From: Xylogone sp. PMI_703
Lineage: Eukaryota; Ascomycota; Leotiomycetes
DNA length: 64,000 nt
Direction of reading: 5' to 3'
Assembly: GCA_021399445.1 (NCBI GenBank)
Contig: JAJTUQ010000010.1
Span: forward strand, 248,001-312,000
Under the pieces are notes generated by a model, which was given only the letters and a program-made list of their open reading frames with translations, searched no databases and was not told the origin of the DNA. This document shows, one piece after another, positions 46,307-57,889 of the stretch (the first letter of the stretch is position 1; every line of letters starts with the position of its first letter). Position numbers and translations under genes: made by a program.

Positions 46307-48331
46307 GATGATCTGGTAGTATAAAAGAAGTTCTCAAGATGGTTGGGAGATGGTGAATAGGATATTGAACTATGGAGGATTGCATCGTTGAAGATTCTCT
46401 GTGCTTTATATATGTCTCCTCAAGCGTCAAAAATCCCAACAGATATTCCTTTGATCAGATAAGGAACCTCTAGCATCCGAAACTCGCGAGTATAATATGA
46501 TGCTTAGTGATAGTATATCGTAAGCTGGTGTAACTAACAGAGGTTAGGAACAGGCTCACCATTTTGCCCGTAAACTCGTATCCCATTCATTAAATGTGTA
46601 TGCTCCAGGCTTTGTTGATCCACTTTATTACTAGGTCACGATTCTCCCAATATAACCATGAGACATCATTGACTAGAGGGCCGAGCGTGTCAAATTTTCA
46701 GAGGTCGAATTGTCTTAATGATGTTATGCGGTACTTCTCGCTGGCAAAGACTAAGTTGAATTACATGACATGCTTAATCTAGTTCAGAGAGTTTATTTCC
46801 CATGGAAACTAAACTGGTGGATATGAAGTACACAAACTAAATAACATATGCTAAATGATACGCTTATAGAGGAAGCCCATGCGTCTCAACGTTCTGTATC
46901 CGCGTAAAATGAGAGTTATCTTATTTCACTTGATCGTATGGTAACCTAAATATGCTGACTACAGGGAGACGAGTAGGGAACTGGTTGCGTAGGGGATTGG
47001 CCGATTATAAATCAAAGCTATGCTTATTAAGTAGAGACAGGTCCTGCTTTGACCTTTTCAAGTATCATTCATTCCATATTTAGAAAGGAAATACTACTTC
47101 CCATTCTAACATCCCTCATCTACCACGCAAAATAAGCAGCCACTTTAACCCGACTCCATGATCTTGCTAGGGAAAATAGTTAAGGGGCCGCAGTACAAAA
47201 CAATATTTCAACCTTGTACCAGGAACTTCAAACTTACATCAGAACCTTAAATTACATCAGCAACGTAAGATAAAACTAGCATTAGCTAATATTTGACCGG
47301 ACCGGAGAAAATGACCGTAATGGTTCATTCCACAATACTACGGCTAGGCGAAGGGAGAACGCAAGATAATAAGCATTCTGACGTAAGAGTAAGATGTCGT
47401 GAAGTCTTGCTGAAGGTCCTGAATACTCAATAGGGTAATATCGTATGACCTCATGAAAATAGCTGTGGAGCCTTGAACTCTGGCTTACGCTCTATGATAT
47501 ATTTACCGAACGATTAACCCTTCTAATCTTGACAGTATGCACGGTATAGCGTTACCTTCGCTCTTCAGCTCCAATCCATTCTCTGAAATGATATGGTGCC
47601 GGTATCATTATTCCCTGCGCTGAATACCGCTTATGTCAGAAAGTTAAGATGAACACCGATATTATAGCCAGGGCTCTGCAAGAGCTCGAGAAACTCAATA
47701 GGGGACTTTGGATAGCTTTCCAACTTCGCATATTGGAGCCTAAGAGTGAAAATATCAAGAAAATGATTATTATTGGCAGACGATTAGCACTTGTGATCAG
47801 CAAAAAGATATATTGCTATATATGCTAGCGAATTCTGAAGACCTTTTTAGGTTAGTCAGAAGCTTATTATACATGTTTAACTTGAGCCTACAACACTACG
47901 TTGTCTCGGGTTCGATTAGTAGGCCTATGAGATGTATGAATATTAGTAAAGGAAACGAAGCCAAGTGAAATTTGGTTGGAAACAGCCCAGCTTGCCAAGT
48001 ATCATACGGTAGGAAAAGCAGTCTCAATCCGACGCCGGCCCACGTCAGCTTTTTGGTAGCGGAGAGTCAATACGTTAGCATACTTCTAAGCCTAAAGCTT
48101 AGGATGCACCTCAAAAGCGGACGATAGCGATTAGCTACACTTAGCCTTCCTTTGCATTACGAGATCCTATTCTAAATTCTATCGTCGGGAACTTCCCACC
48201 AGTATATGTAAATATCGCATGAATATAAGAGACATTCCCATGCCAGCCCAAATGACGGCATAGCTATTTGACAGTGTAACCTTCCTCGCTACAACTATCG
48301 GCAATATTCTGGTCAATACATCTTTGAGATA
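46307..48331. other. Spacer between the two secreted-protein genes
   Basis: Two kilobases without a supported gene, containing the divergent promoters of the two paralogous secreted proteins. The only frame of note (46594-46782, 62 codons) has no domain. No repeat, relic transposon or RNA gene was recognised. Confidence 0.55.
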
Positions 48332-49132
48332 ATGCATTATTCACCAGTACTCATCTCTTTAGCTTCTGTTTACGGTTTCTTCCCAAAGGGGACCTATGCT
48401 ACTCCCGGGCCAACTTACCCAGTCTTGACATCCGAGAACCATGCCGCTGAGATGATGCAATTAGCCAATGTAACAGACACAAGGCGGCTCGAAACAAGAC
48501 AAGATGGCGGTGTAAGAAGAAAATATATTCATTTATATGTTTTGGTTTATTAATCAATATATAAACAGATAATCATCTGCACCGATATTAATTGGCAGGG
48601 TACATGCGGTTACGCAAAGCAACCATGGAATACGTGTATTCAACTTACGGCCCCTTAGTAAGTCTAGTAACAGGTAACACTTTGTACAGCAGACTCACTG
48701 ACTAAAACCAGCTGGCACACGATCTCCTCAATTGGTCCTGATCAGTTTAATGCCGTTGTTCTATACTCGTAAGCTGCCGACTGCGAAAAATTGTGCCACT
48801 ACTTACCCGATCCAGCGACTTTGATTGCACTGACCCCGATGCAATCACAATAACATATCCTGGAAAAGTAAGTGATACCAACTGTGCAAGTGAGCCCTAG
48901 ACATCCCCTAATCAGTCTATAGCCCGACCTCACCCAAGTCGGAAAAGTTAATGGAGATGGATCCTGGAATGATCACACTGGCAGCTTCAGAGTCTTTCAG
49001 ATCCCTGGTGCTGATTGCTTGGGATACGACATTGACTTCGTAGGGAGTTTCCCTGATACTAACTGCCAGTGGTGCTGCGGTGGGTGCACGATTGGTGGTG
49101 AGGACTGCTGTCCCCAGGGAGCGTTCTGCTAA
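48332..49132 (+). CDS. Small secreted cysteine-rich protein 2 (paralogue of the 45684 gene)
   Basis: Five exons (48332-48511, 48569-48657, 48712-48768, 48816-48867, 48923-49132) join in phase to 195 codons and TAA. A signal peptide covers about residues 1-23. A pro-region follows, with Arg-Arg at 51-52 and Arg at 56. The mature part has 12 Cys (64, 73, 83, 113, 158, 174, 177, 178, 181, 188, 189, 195). It shares IICTDINW-x-G-x-CGY, TISSIGPDQ and TYPG...WND with the 45684 protein. It adds a C-terminal Cys-dense tail (CQWCCGGC, EDCCPQGAFC) absent from its paralogue. No named family is recognised. Secreted, probably disulfide-rich, effector-like by appearance only. Confidence 0.85.
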
Positions 49133-49843
49133 GCACAAAATATCGATGATGTGGGTGACCACTAGACATATATTCTGGATATCTGTTGCCGTACCTCACA
49201 CTACTCCAACGTTAATGATAAGCTCTGCCTTTGATAGTGGTTACAATAGCTTTCGATTCCACCTTGGATATTTGATTTCTTATTTTAATAAGTAGACGAG
49301 ATTTATTACACTATTACTATACCTACTCTTTTTCTTCCGTTAATAATGCCGAGTGAATTCTGCTAAGTCCACGAATGCTCTATCGATTGTTGCCGTACAT
49401 TTCATGAAGACCTGTTTCCTTTCCACTCTTAGAAAGGCCTTGCAATAAATGGCAGTTGACCTAAGCTGTAAAATTGATAAGAGGATCCCCGATAAATAAG
49501 AGCTTATTTTAGATATTGACAGGTAAGGTATTGCATTAACCATCCACATCGTGAGCAGGTGAGTGATTATCAGTCGTGATTAGGGAATATTCTTAGTAAG
49601 TGTAGTTAGACTAAATACACGTTACTTTCAGTAGGTGAGATGAAAAAGTACAACCTTTTCCTTTACGCGGGTCCCGTATAGTATTATATATGGAAGAGAT
49701 TCTAAAAGTAGTGATAAATCTGAAATAAAGCTATATAGAGACAGAAATAATACAATACAAATATAATGCCCCAAAGGCTCCACAGCGATTACCATCCAAA
49801 CCCAACGCCATGCACAGTATAGATCCGCCTCATAAATTTACAC
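49133..49843. other. Convergent intergenic region, no gene
   Basis: AT-rich DNA between the second secreted protein and the DUF2156 gene. The small frames have no domain, and no repeat was recognised. Confidence 0.6.
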
Positions 49844-51427
49844 TTAGGTCTCCTTGATAACAGCGCCCTCTTTCTTCTCTTCCGCATTTTCCTCATTCTT
49901 TGCCGGGGCCTTCTCATCCTTCTCACGACTTAGCCCCTTCTTCATCTTTGCAAATAGCAGGCTTCTAATACTTATGTTCGCAAAATGCACCACCGCAAAG
50001 ATATCTTGAGGGCCTGGAATACCAGAAGGGAAGATCAGATGCACACCGGTCCTCTGCTCCTCATCTGGGCACCATTTATCATGATAGCCTTTCTTTCCCG
50101 AAACCTTAAGTCCTTTGAATACTGAGTTATGAATCCTCCTTGTCAGTCGCTCCATCCATGATTGCATACCGTTGATTTCTCCAGACTCTGTCAGTGGCTC
50201 GTATCCAAAAGAGAGATAGGTGCATCCAGCCGCGTTCAACAAGGCCATAGAGGTAAAGATCAGCAGGTCGCTGATTCCACGAGGTGCAGAAGGTGCAGCT
50301 ATACAAGGATCGACGTGAAACCCGTTATTCGCACCAATTCGCCTCAAAACAGCGAAGCCATTTGGGGTGCCACCAGCATCTTTCGTATAAATGTACGTCA
50401 TAAGCCCAGGTATAGCAAATGGGTCATAGACCGTTATGAACGCCTGTGGGCTCTTGGATTGGTTTCTAGCGTCTCGCCAAGCATCGTAACCAGCTACAAG
50501 CTTCCTCTCTAGTTCTAGGTCTTTGACTATGGATGGATTGTAAATGCCAAGGGTGATGCCTCCTTTCGACGGGTTCAAGAGCTGTCGATTCTGCGTAGCA
50601 ATGCGCTTTGAAGTCTCCTCGCGTAGAACTGGATTAGTTGTCGGATTGAGTACGCGTTCAGTCCCAAACTGGATCGTTGTCCACTTCTGTTGCCTTGCAT
50701 AGGATACAAATTCATCGCTGGCGCCAACGAAAATAATCCCCCAGCGGTTCTTCCGACGGTATTGAGCAAACTGCTCCAGCAACTCTGAATATAACTCCTT
50801 AGGACATAACGGATCTCCTCCAACAAGACAGATGTTGTTCTTAACTTTGAAGTAAAGAGCAGCATCTAGATTTCTTGTTATGAAAAACCTGTATGATTGG
50901 TCTAAAATCCCCATGTGTGACACTCGCCCATAGCTATCTGCAAGGCCACTGAGGGCATAAACAGCAGCAAAGTCTCCGAGGCTAAATATGTTGCTGTGGT
51001 GTTGAATCTTCTTGTCCAAATTATGAGAACTGGAAGAAATAATGGCATTGGTCCCGGGTGTGCAGATCGCCTGTTGTTGGATTTGGTTCTCGCTCGTAGC
51101 GTTTAAAAGGCTAGGATGAAACGCTTTTCCACGTTCAGTAGAAATTGCAGTGGTGCTCTTTTGGAGACTATCCAAAGACGATTGTACGCTTATAACCCCT
51201 AAATGTTGTAGTCTGTCAAGCAATGTGGGTGTATCGTGCGGGATTCGGAGGTCTTTTACAAGTAGGTCAATCATATCAGTCCCTACTTTCTCAAACAGTT
51301 TTGGTGGTTGTGTAGCAGTCGACGTAGGACGTCCACGACTTGCGGGCTTCTCGGTCTTTTTGGTAGCCGGCCTTGTTTTTGATTGTAGTTGGTCCAGCAT
51401 GTCTGCAGTATCGATTGCTATTGGCAT
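49844..51427 (-). CDS. DUF2156 (GNAT-fold) protein, ergosterol aminoacylation (ErgS)-like
   Basis: Single-exon frame. I choose the ATG at 51427 (MPIAIDTADMLDQLQ, 527 codons). The frame extends upstream to 51772 with a basic stretch and one strongly hydrophobic segment, so a longer protein of 642 residues with a membrane anchor is possible. A Ser/Thr/Lys-rich N-terminus precedes the DUF2156 domain: DFAAVYALSG, VGGDPLCPKELYSELL, WGIIFVGAS, GFAVLRRIG, GFHVDPCIAAP, ISDLLIFTSMALLNAAG, LSFGYEPL. In bacteria this fold transfers amino acids from tRNA to phosphatidylglycerol. Freestanding fungal members add glycine to ergosterol. The C-terminus is Lys/Glu-rich and low-complexity. Membrane-associated by role. 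Intact. Confidence 0.8.
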   Translation of the reverse strand: MPIAIDTADMLDQLQSKTRPATKKTEKPASRGRPTSTATQPPKLFEKVGTDMIDLLVKDLRIPHDTPTLLDRLQHLGVISVQSSLDSLQKSTTAISTERGKAFHPSLLNATSENQIQQQAICTPGTNAIISSSSHNLDKKIQHHSNIFSLGDFAAVYALSGLADSYGRVSHMGILDQSYRFFITRNLDAALYFKVKNNICLVGGDPLCPKELYSELLEQFAQYRRKNRWGIIFVGASDEFVSYARQQKWTTIQFGTERVLNPTTNPVLREETSKRIATQNRQLLNPSKGGITLGIYNPSIVKDLELERKLVAGYDAWRDARNQSKSPQAFITVYDPFAIPGLMTYIYTKDAGGTPNGFAVLRRIGANNGFHVDPCIAAPSAPRGISDLLIFTSMALLNAAGCTYLSFGYEPLTESGEINGMQSWMERLTRRIHNSVFKGLKVSGKKGYHDKWCPDEEQRTGVHLIFPSGIPGPQDIFAVVHFANISIRSLLFAKMKKGLSREKDEKAPAKNEENAEEKKEGAVIKET

Positions 51428-53161
51428 GTCTATGGCTAGCATAAAGGTATACAGTAGAAAATGCGCGATAGTAATAATTAGAAAATATAAGAAAACTAAG
51501 AATATGTAGTCTCTTGCATACAATAGAAAATGCATTCGGAATCTAAGGCTAGGTATATATTCGCTCCGGCTTACGATGGTTTTCCATGGCGCTGTGGACG
51601 ATACGTTTGTCCATACGCAATAGTTGTGGCTGTGTGAAGCAATTCGGAAATGGTTACGCTTCCGTGTTCCTGCGTCTCCCAGGACACCGCATCGCCGACG
51701 ATACAGCAATCGACGTGTAAGGCCCGTTAGGCAACAATTTACGACCCATCGTACGGCCATCTTCCAGTACAAGCTTTCGAGTGGCTATGGAGCGTGGAAG
51801 TCAAGGAAGCCCAAGGGACACAGAGCGATCCGCTAACCAAAAGCCCCAATCAAATATCACTGATTGCGAGCCTTCGTACGCGGATATCTAGACACCGCCA
51901 TACAGGATCCTAGTTGTGATGCAAATGATCCTACTATAATCCCTCAATTATACCTCCGTATTACAAAACACTTAAGCATCCCTTCAACTAGGTTGCTCGC
52001 AGGCTCTCGCTCCGGGAGAACTTCGGTTTTCTTTTTATAGAAGCAGCAGCGGGATTTTACTCTGCTCCAGCAAATTATTCGTCGCCATGAGTGCAATTCA
52101 CGCTCGCTCCAATCATGGTATAATACGCAGTGTTGATTCTATATTGGCATGTTAAATAAGTCTACAAACACGCAAGAGTTTTGGACCTGACGGTAAGAGT
52201 CAGAGCGACGGAAGCCCTGGAATGGTACTCGTAGCCTGGGAGGGGCGACACAACTACCACACGGCTAGCTGGCAGTGGATTATAACTATAAAGGCACGAA
52301 TTCCCATCTGCATTCGAGGATTCAGAGATCAACTTACATCTCTACCCTTTCCTTGTATATAGTCATTTCAGTGCACTGTTATATAGCTTATTCTACGCTA
52401 TGGACCTTTCTTTTTACTCTATTCTTGGAGCAAAGGCGCTACAGCCAACCGTTGAAGCTAATGTTACGTAGGGTCGAAGATCCTTCCAAAAGAGGGAGTT
52501 CTCTAAAGCTAAATAATGCGGCAGATCTACTAGTTTGAAGCTGAAGAAAAGACGCAGCGCCAGCCCGCTTAGCCCCATGATGATTGGATTACAAGGTCAA
52601 GAGCTCACATAGACTCACAAACGGCGGGGTATCGCTACAGTAAAGCTACTCTGGACTAGATTAAATACAGCCTTGGCTTACTTTTCAGCTGAATTAAAAT
52701 CCAGCCAAAAGCCATGAGTCAGGATCCCTCGGTGATCTATTGGTACTAAACACCTTGAACTAGCCCCACAATACACGTATACACGCCATTAGTAAACGTA
52801 TGGGAAATACCTCACTATCTGATTTGCAATAGAGGCTGAAGAGCCTTTGTCTTTCTTCCCGTCGATCATTAAAAATAAATGCGATTCAGAGACAATGCAA
52901 ATCAGAGGCAATCCAGCCAGTCTGTGGCTGGCTGAGAATTGAAGACTTTATTGAAATCATCCGAGATATGAGTAGTATATATAGGCTCTTATCTATTCGA
53001 AATCAAATGTCCCAGGCCCGTATATTGAAGCTCTTAAGACAAGAAACCCGCTGTTAGCTTAAACTTATTAATATCTAACTTCTTCAAGCAAAGGTTCCAG
53101 TAAGTTGTAAAGCTCATCTTTAAGCCTATGAATATCTGTAGATACTAACTGATCAGCGACA
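51428..53161. other. Upstream region of the DUF2156 gene, no other gene supported
   Basis: 51428-51772 may be coding if the longer DUF2156 start is used. Beyond that, an 87-codon frame at 52275-52538 (hydrophobic middle) has no recognisable domain. No repeat or RNA gene is seen. Confidence 0.45.
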
Positions 53162-53494
53162 ATGACTCGCATCACCTTCCAAAACAATAGAGTCGTCTCT
53201 TCTTGCCCCTCTTACAACCAATCAGACTTGGGTGGCAAGCTTGACTGGCACTATAACAGCGATCCCACGGGTGTTTGGAAGTCAAACAACATATCATTTG
53301 CCTCAGATGATCGGGGCTTCACACTAGACGGCGTCTTTATCGATAAGATCGTCCTCACTTACGATGGGACTGATGAGATTAACTACTATTACCCAGAAGG
53401 CGATGATGTGACATTCCCAAGTGGGGTCGTAGTACAACTATGGGGTATGAACCATCCATGCTATGAACCAAACGTACATCTACCAGAGCGCTAA
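53162..53494 (+). CDS. Hypothetical protein, 110 codons
   Basis: Open frame starting MTRITFQNN after GATCAGCGACA. It is acidic, rich in aromatic and Asn/Asp residues, with alternating hydrophobic stretches (DGVFIDKIVLTY, VTFPSGVVVQLWG) that suggest a small beta-rich domain. There is no signal peptide and only two Cys. I do not recognise a family. Codon use and amino-acid mix look protein-like, and it has its own upstream region, but there is no other support. It could be the first exon of something longer, since GT-AG options exist near its end. Confidence 0.45.
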   Translation: MTRITFQNNRVVSSCPSYNQSDLGGKLDWHYNSDPTGVWKSNNISFASDDRGFTLDGVFIDKIVLTYDGTDEINYYYPEGDDVTFPSGVVVQLWGMNHPCYEPNVHLPER

Positions 53495-54083
53495 TTTCAT
53501 TACTTCAATATAGGTGAGCGTAAGGGGGAAATAGTTACTCTGAGTGGAGGCGGACAATCTGCCGCTTGCATCCTTAAAGATAGATGAGTGCATAAACCCA
53601 AACGGTTGAAAGAAGAAGTATTTCTCGAGGGATTATCACCGAATTGAGTTTATTCATATATATAATTTCATATTGCAATACAGATAAATAATCTGTCCGC
53701 TTTCCATTATTCAAGTGAACAGCCTTCGCAGGACAATTTAGTTTAACGACTTCTTAGGAGCCGTGTTACACAGTATCTCTATGGAATACTATTAAAAATT
53801 GACAAACTCCAGTTTCTCCGGGAGCTTTCTGCTCTCAGTCGCATTGAGGTTATCTTCCTAGCATTTTCGTGACTATACTCGTCTTTCTTAATACCCATTT
53901 ACTGTCTATGGAAGTTTGTTTAGTCGAACATATACTTTCTGTACCCACTCAGTTATCATCGGACACGGGTTTAAGCGCACGCATCCTAATACTATGATGA
54001 TCCATCCATATCATAGTAGCATTTAATATTCAGAATACCGTCTCAACATCATAATATTCACACAAGCACGACCAGGAAGTCCA
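53495..54083. other. Convergent intergenic region, no gene
   Basis: AT-rich DNA between the 110-codon frame and the MDR reductase. No coding frame, repeat or regulatory site was recognised. Confidence 0.6.
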
Positions 54084-55079
54084 CTAATTTACGCCCATAT
54101 CAAGCGCTACCTTCCCCCGGGTCCTTCCAGATTCCACCTTTGCAAACGCCTCTTCAAACTTTTCCAAAGGATAAACGCTATCGAGGGTAGGTACAAATCT
54201 GTTCTCTTCTACTCCCTTGGTTATCTGCTCCAGATGTGCTCCAATAGGCTTCACAATAAAGAAGAAATTGTTAACCTTCTTATCTTCCAACTCAGCCGGC
54301 TTCATATCTTCAGGAGGCTGGACGATACTAATCAAAAGCCCGTCATCCTTGACTAGCCACCAAGCATCCGCAAGAGTCTCTTTGCCGTAACAGTCGTACA
54401 CGATGTCCGCTTTTGCATTGCTTGCCGCCCACTGCTTTATATCCGTTCCTCTACTTATAACCTCCTTCGCACCAAGAGATTTTACGTGTTCCACGTTGCT
54501 AGAACCACAGGAAGCGAGAACTTCAGCGCCAATCCAGTGTGCCAGTTGTACAAGCCACTGTCCAACAGCTCCCGAAGCTGCAGCAACAAAGATTCTTTTT
54601 CCCGCTCCGCCAACTCCGGGTTCAGGACGTAGATCAGCCTTCTCAAAGAGGGCCTGCCATGCTGTCTGGGCTGACATGGGGATAGAAGCCGCTTCAGCCC
54701 AAGAAATATTCTTTGGTCGCAATGCTAGTTCTTCCGTTGTCGCGATAGTATACTCTCTGCCAGAACCCGTTCTATAGAAATTCGTTCGCGCATATATCTC
54801 GTCACCAGGTTTGAATGGAGAGTTTTGAGGCGCTGTAATAACTGTGCCGGCAATATCATATACTGGAACAGGCTCTTTCTCGGGGTTTGGAGGAGGGAAG
54901 TATATAGGCCAGAAAAGTTCTCCGCTTGTTATCACTGCTGCATGGACACGGATGAGGTGCTCATCTGTACCAGGCTTCGGGACGGGAAGAGTTGTTTTTG
55001 TGAGAGTAATATGCGTGGGTTGCTTGTGGTCGCCTTGCCAAAGCGCTCTGATTGTTGTTGGAAGATTATTTGTTGCCAT
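54084..55079 (-). CDS. Zinc-free MDR oxidoreductase (quinone reductase / enoyl reductase-like)
   Basis: Single-exon gene, 331 codons, intact. N-terminal GroES-like half with VYDIAGTVI and FKPGDEIYARTNF; nucleotide-binding half with AAASGAVGQWLVQLA (about 167-181), LGAKEVI, and YDCYGKETLADAWWLV. The C-terminal YPLEKFEEAFAKVESGRTRGKVAL is typical of MDR reductases of the NADPH-dependent quinone or enone type. No zinc-binding Cys set is present. Cytosolic by lack of signals. It is transcribed divergently from a Zn2Cys6 regulator, an arrangement common for a regulator and its target. The substrate cannot be told from sequence. Confidence 0.9.
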   Translation of the reverse strand: MATNNLPTTIRALWQGDHKQPTHITLTKTTLPVPKPGTDEHLIRVHAAVITSGELFWPIYFPPPNPEKEPVPVYDIAGTVITAPQNSPFKPGDEIYARTNFYRTGSGREYTIATTEELALRPKNISWAEAASIPMSAQTAWQALFEKADLRPEPGVGGAGKRIFVAAASGAVGQWLVQLAHWIGAEVLASCGSSNVEHVKSLGAKEVISRGTDIKQWAASNAKADIVYDCYGKETLADAWWLVKDDGLLISIVQPPEDMKPAELEDKKVNNFFFIVKPIGAHLEQITKGVEENRFVPTLDSVYPLEKFEEAFAKVESGRTRGKVALDMGVN

Positions 55080-55720
55080 GGTTGGCTAGTATAGAGGTTT
55101 ATGGAAGACCAGACTTTGGAGTATGAGTAGTTATCTAATATGTGCTATATGAAGAAATGATGGATGCGAATTGTATTCAAGCTTACTACTACATCTCAGG
55201 AAGGTTGATTGAAGCAAAGTATTCGAGATTATATATACCACATTAAACATTACATATTTCTTATAAAGATCAATCGGTATTTGCGTCATCGATAGTGTTA
55301 ATACGGAAATAATCGAGTGGCTATTCGGGTTTATGAGCAATATACATAGTAATTATGTTGGGCGCTTCCACGATGTTTATTCGTCTCGCACCCTTCGCTC
55401 TTTCGGCTACTGAAGCATTCAAAAGGCTATTGAGCTTTCGTCCGAAGTCACGCCCCAGAGGCGCCCTATCAACTCGGTTGGATCACGCACCATTACCTCA
55501 AGCCGCGGAAAAGGACCACTGGCCAAGAAGCGGAGCGTGCTGACTCAAATCTTTGAATCACGAGCCTGGATTGTCCTTCTTTAACCTCCCCGACATAGTT
55601 TATTTCTCTAGCTACAAGCCAGCACCTACTTCCGGAGCCAGCGGGTATTGACTTTGAGCGGACCTACGTGGACTGGAGTCGAGAGGGGTACAGCAATTGA
55701 CCACCCGTTGTATTATAATC
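55080..55720. promoter_or_regulatory. Divergent promoter region, MDR reductase / Zn2Cys6 regulator
   Basis: 641 bp between divergent starts. A GC-rich patch at about 55440-55550 (CGCCCCAGAGGCGCC, AGCGGAGCG) lies in AT-rich DNA. A 62-codon frame over it has no domain. Co-regulation is inferred from layout only. Confidence 0.4.
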
Positions 55721-57538
55721 ATGGATACCTTCAACTGGGAAGATTTAGATGCGCTTCAGCTCTATCCTGACCCATCACTCTGTTTCGGTCCTGGTTTTCC
55801 TGGCTGTCCTGATCTGACAGAGCTCGAGACAGAAACCTCCAACTCAACTTCAAGAGACCTATCTAAACATAAACCCCGAGTCCGGGCATCTCGCGCCTGC
55901 ATACAATGCCGGTCAAGGCACCTAAAATGCGACTCCACAGAACCAGTTTGTAACAGATGTCAAATCGACGGCAAAGAATGCGTCTACATGAGATCGAGAA
56001 GAGGTGGCCGGCATAAACCAAAACCGTCTCAAATTCCTAGGAGCGACAGCTCTCCACTGTCTAATGGCGATTCTGGCTCAACGGCTAGTGTAACTGTGGA
56101 TGGCTCTGGTTCAAGCTCCCGCCAGGCTCTGGATATCAACTATTCCCCGTTTACGCTCAATATCACTCCAAAAGACTCTCCTGACGAGGTAGATCTAATA
56201 TCTCTCTACTACGACTTCTTTAACGGCGCTCACCCGATTGTGCTACCCCGCCCACAGCTCGAAAGCCGGGTGCGCTCAGATCCCGAGTCATTCAGACATG
56301 TTATGTCATCAATCAGATATATCGGGTCGGTCTACAACCCATACATCAAGTCCGAACCTCTACTGTCAGCCGCAGACGCAATGTTGAATGCTCCAGATCT
56401 TCCCTTAAATGCCTACTCCGTCCAAGCCCTTCTACTCTATGCAATTGCTCGCCATTGTGGTGATGACTACGAAATCGCGGATCGGCACCTTGACAAAGCT
56501 GTAGACATTGCGCTGTCAATTGGAATGAACCGTAAAAGCTTTGCCGTGGACAGTGGAGAAGGGGATTCAAGACTAGAGGAAAGCTGGCGAAGAACCTTCT
56601 GGGCATTATACATAGCCGATGGGCTATTTTCTGCTATAAACCACCAATCCACGCACCGGCTTCAGAAAGTCGAGCTTGACGTCGATTTGCCTTGTGAGGA
56701 TTCCGAGTACAAAAGTGGTGTAAGTAATGCTGCATCAAGACACATAGACCTCGACTCATATATTCTAGAATATCCCACATCCTCGGACTTTAAAGGAATA
56801 TGACTATCGGGAATTTGTGGATGAGGAAATCGTATTCTCATCTTTCACATACCACATCGATGCAACACGTATATTAAGTTCACTTTTAGATATCCATGAT
56901 GAACCACGGCTACCTGGTGATCGACAACTGATGGCGGCTGATGCTAAGTTATTCAACTGGTTTCTTTATCTCCCGAAGTGCAAACAGGATATAATCAAGG
57001 AGGATCAGAGCGTAGACGAGGTCATGTTTTCAGCTCATATCGCCATTAATGTGTGAGTTGCGTTCTATTTACTAGACAATACCCCGTAGAGATTCAAAGA
57101 TATTTGCCTCGCTAACTCAATTTTAGTGAAAAAATGCTTGTTCATAGGCCATACTCCCAACTTCATTTCAGCGAGATCGAAGCAAAGTCTAAGTGCACAC
57201 CTCCATCCCACAAAATGGAAACAAGGACTATACAAAAGTCTATAGCGATGCACACTGCCAAAACTCTTGAAGCCATCGAGGCAGTATTCCTCCTTTTCGC
57301 TCTTCCTACACCCCATATTAAGCATAGCCCCACAGTTACGTGCGGCCTAGCACTAATCATTATGGCTCAAGTCAGCGTCTGTAGCCATATATGGAAACAA
57401 GGTGAAATGTATAACGTCGGCAGAGACAGAGTTAGGCTAGGATTAGGAGCAATAAGGACTGCGATGGGGATATGGGGAATGGCGAGGAGGTCAGCAAGGG
57501 AGCTAGTCAGTGTCTCTAAGGAGTTATTGGGCATCTAA
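55721..57538 (+). CDS. Zn2Cys6 transcription factor with fungal middle homology domain
   Basis: Three exons (55721-56719, 56769-57052, 57127-57538) join in phase to 564 codons. The ATG at 55721 (MDTFNWEDLDAL) is preferred over 55697, whose eight extra residues look like leader. The zinc cluster ACIQCRSRHLKC...CNRCQIDGKEC has spacing C-x2-C-x6-C-x6-C-x2-C-x6-C, near residue 60, flanked by basic RGGRHKPKP. A Ser-rich linker leads to the middle domain (LYYDFFNGAHPIVLPRP, WRRTFWALYIADGLFSAI, LDVDLPCED). Nuclear regulator. It sits head-to-head with the MDR reductase, its likely target. Unlike the regulator at 37501 it has one cluster and no in-frame stop. Confidence 0.92.
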
Positions 57539-57889
57539 TAAAAATAAAACGGTTGTGGTTTTATGAGAGGAGGGCCAAATCATCCACAAGCAGTATACCA
57601 GTTGTATAATAGATTCAAAACTACGTCACTCTAGTAGCTAATACATTCATATATACCTAGACTACCTAAAATAGCCCAAATACAGAACACTTTCCAAGAT
57701 AATCGTATATAATAACTATTAATGTACCTTGATATTTCCTAATAATTATCAATCAATACAACATTGCGTAACACGTCCAATTGTAGAAGCTAAACCAAAT
57801 TCTCGAAATTGACAAATCAAGACGCTCATCCACCTCTGTTCTTTTCCCCGTAAAATTTATGATTCCACATTTGTATTTGATTTTTATAC
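57539..57889. other. Convergent intergenic region, no gene
   Basis: AT-rich DNA between the 3-prime ends of the Zn2Cys6 regulator and the large GTPase gene. No feature was recognised. Confidence 0.6.
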
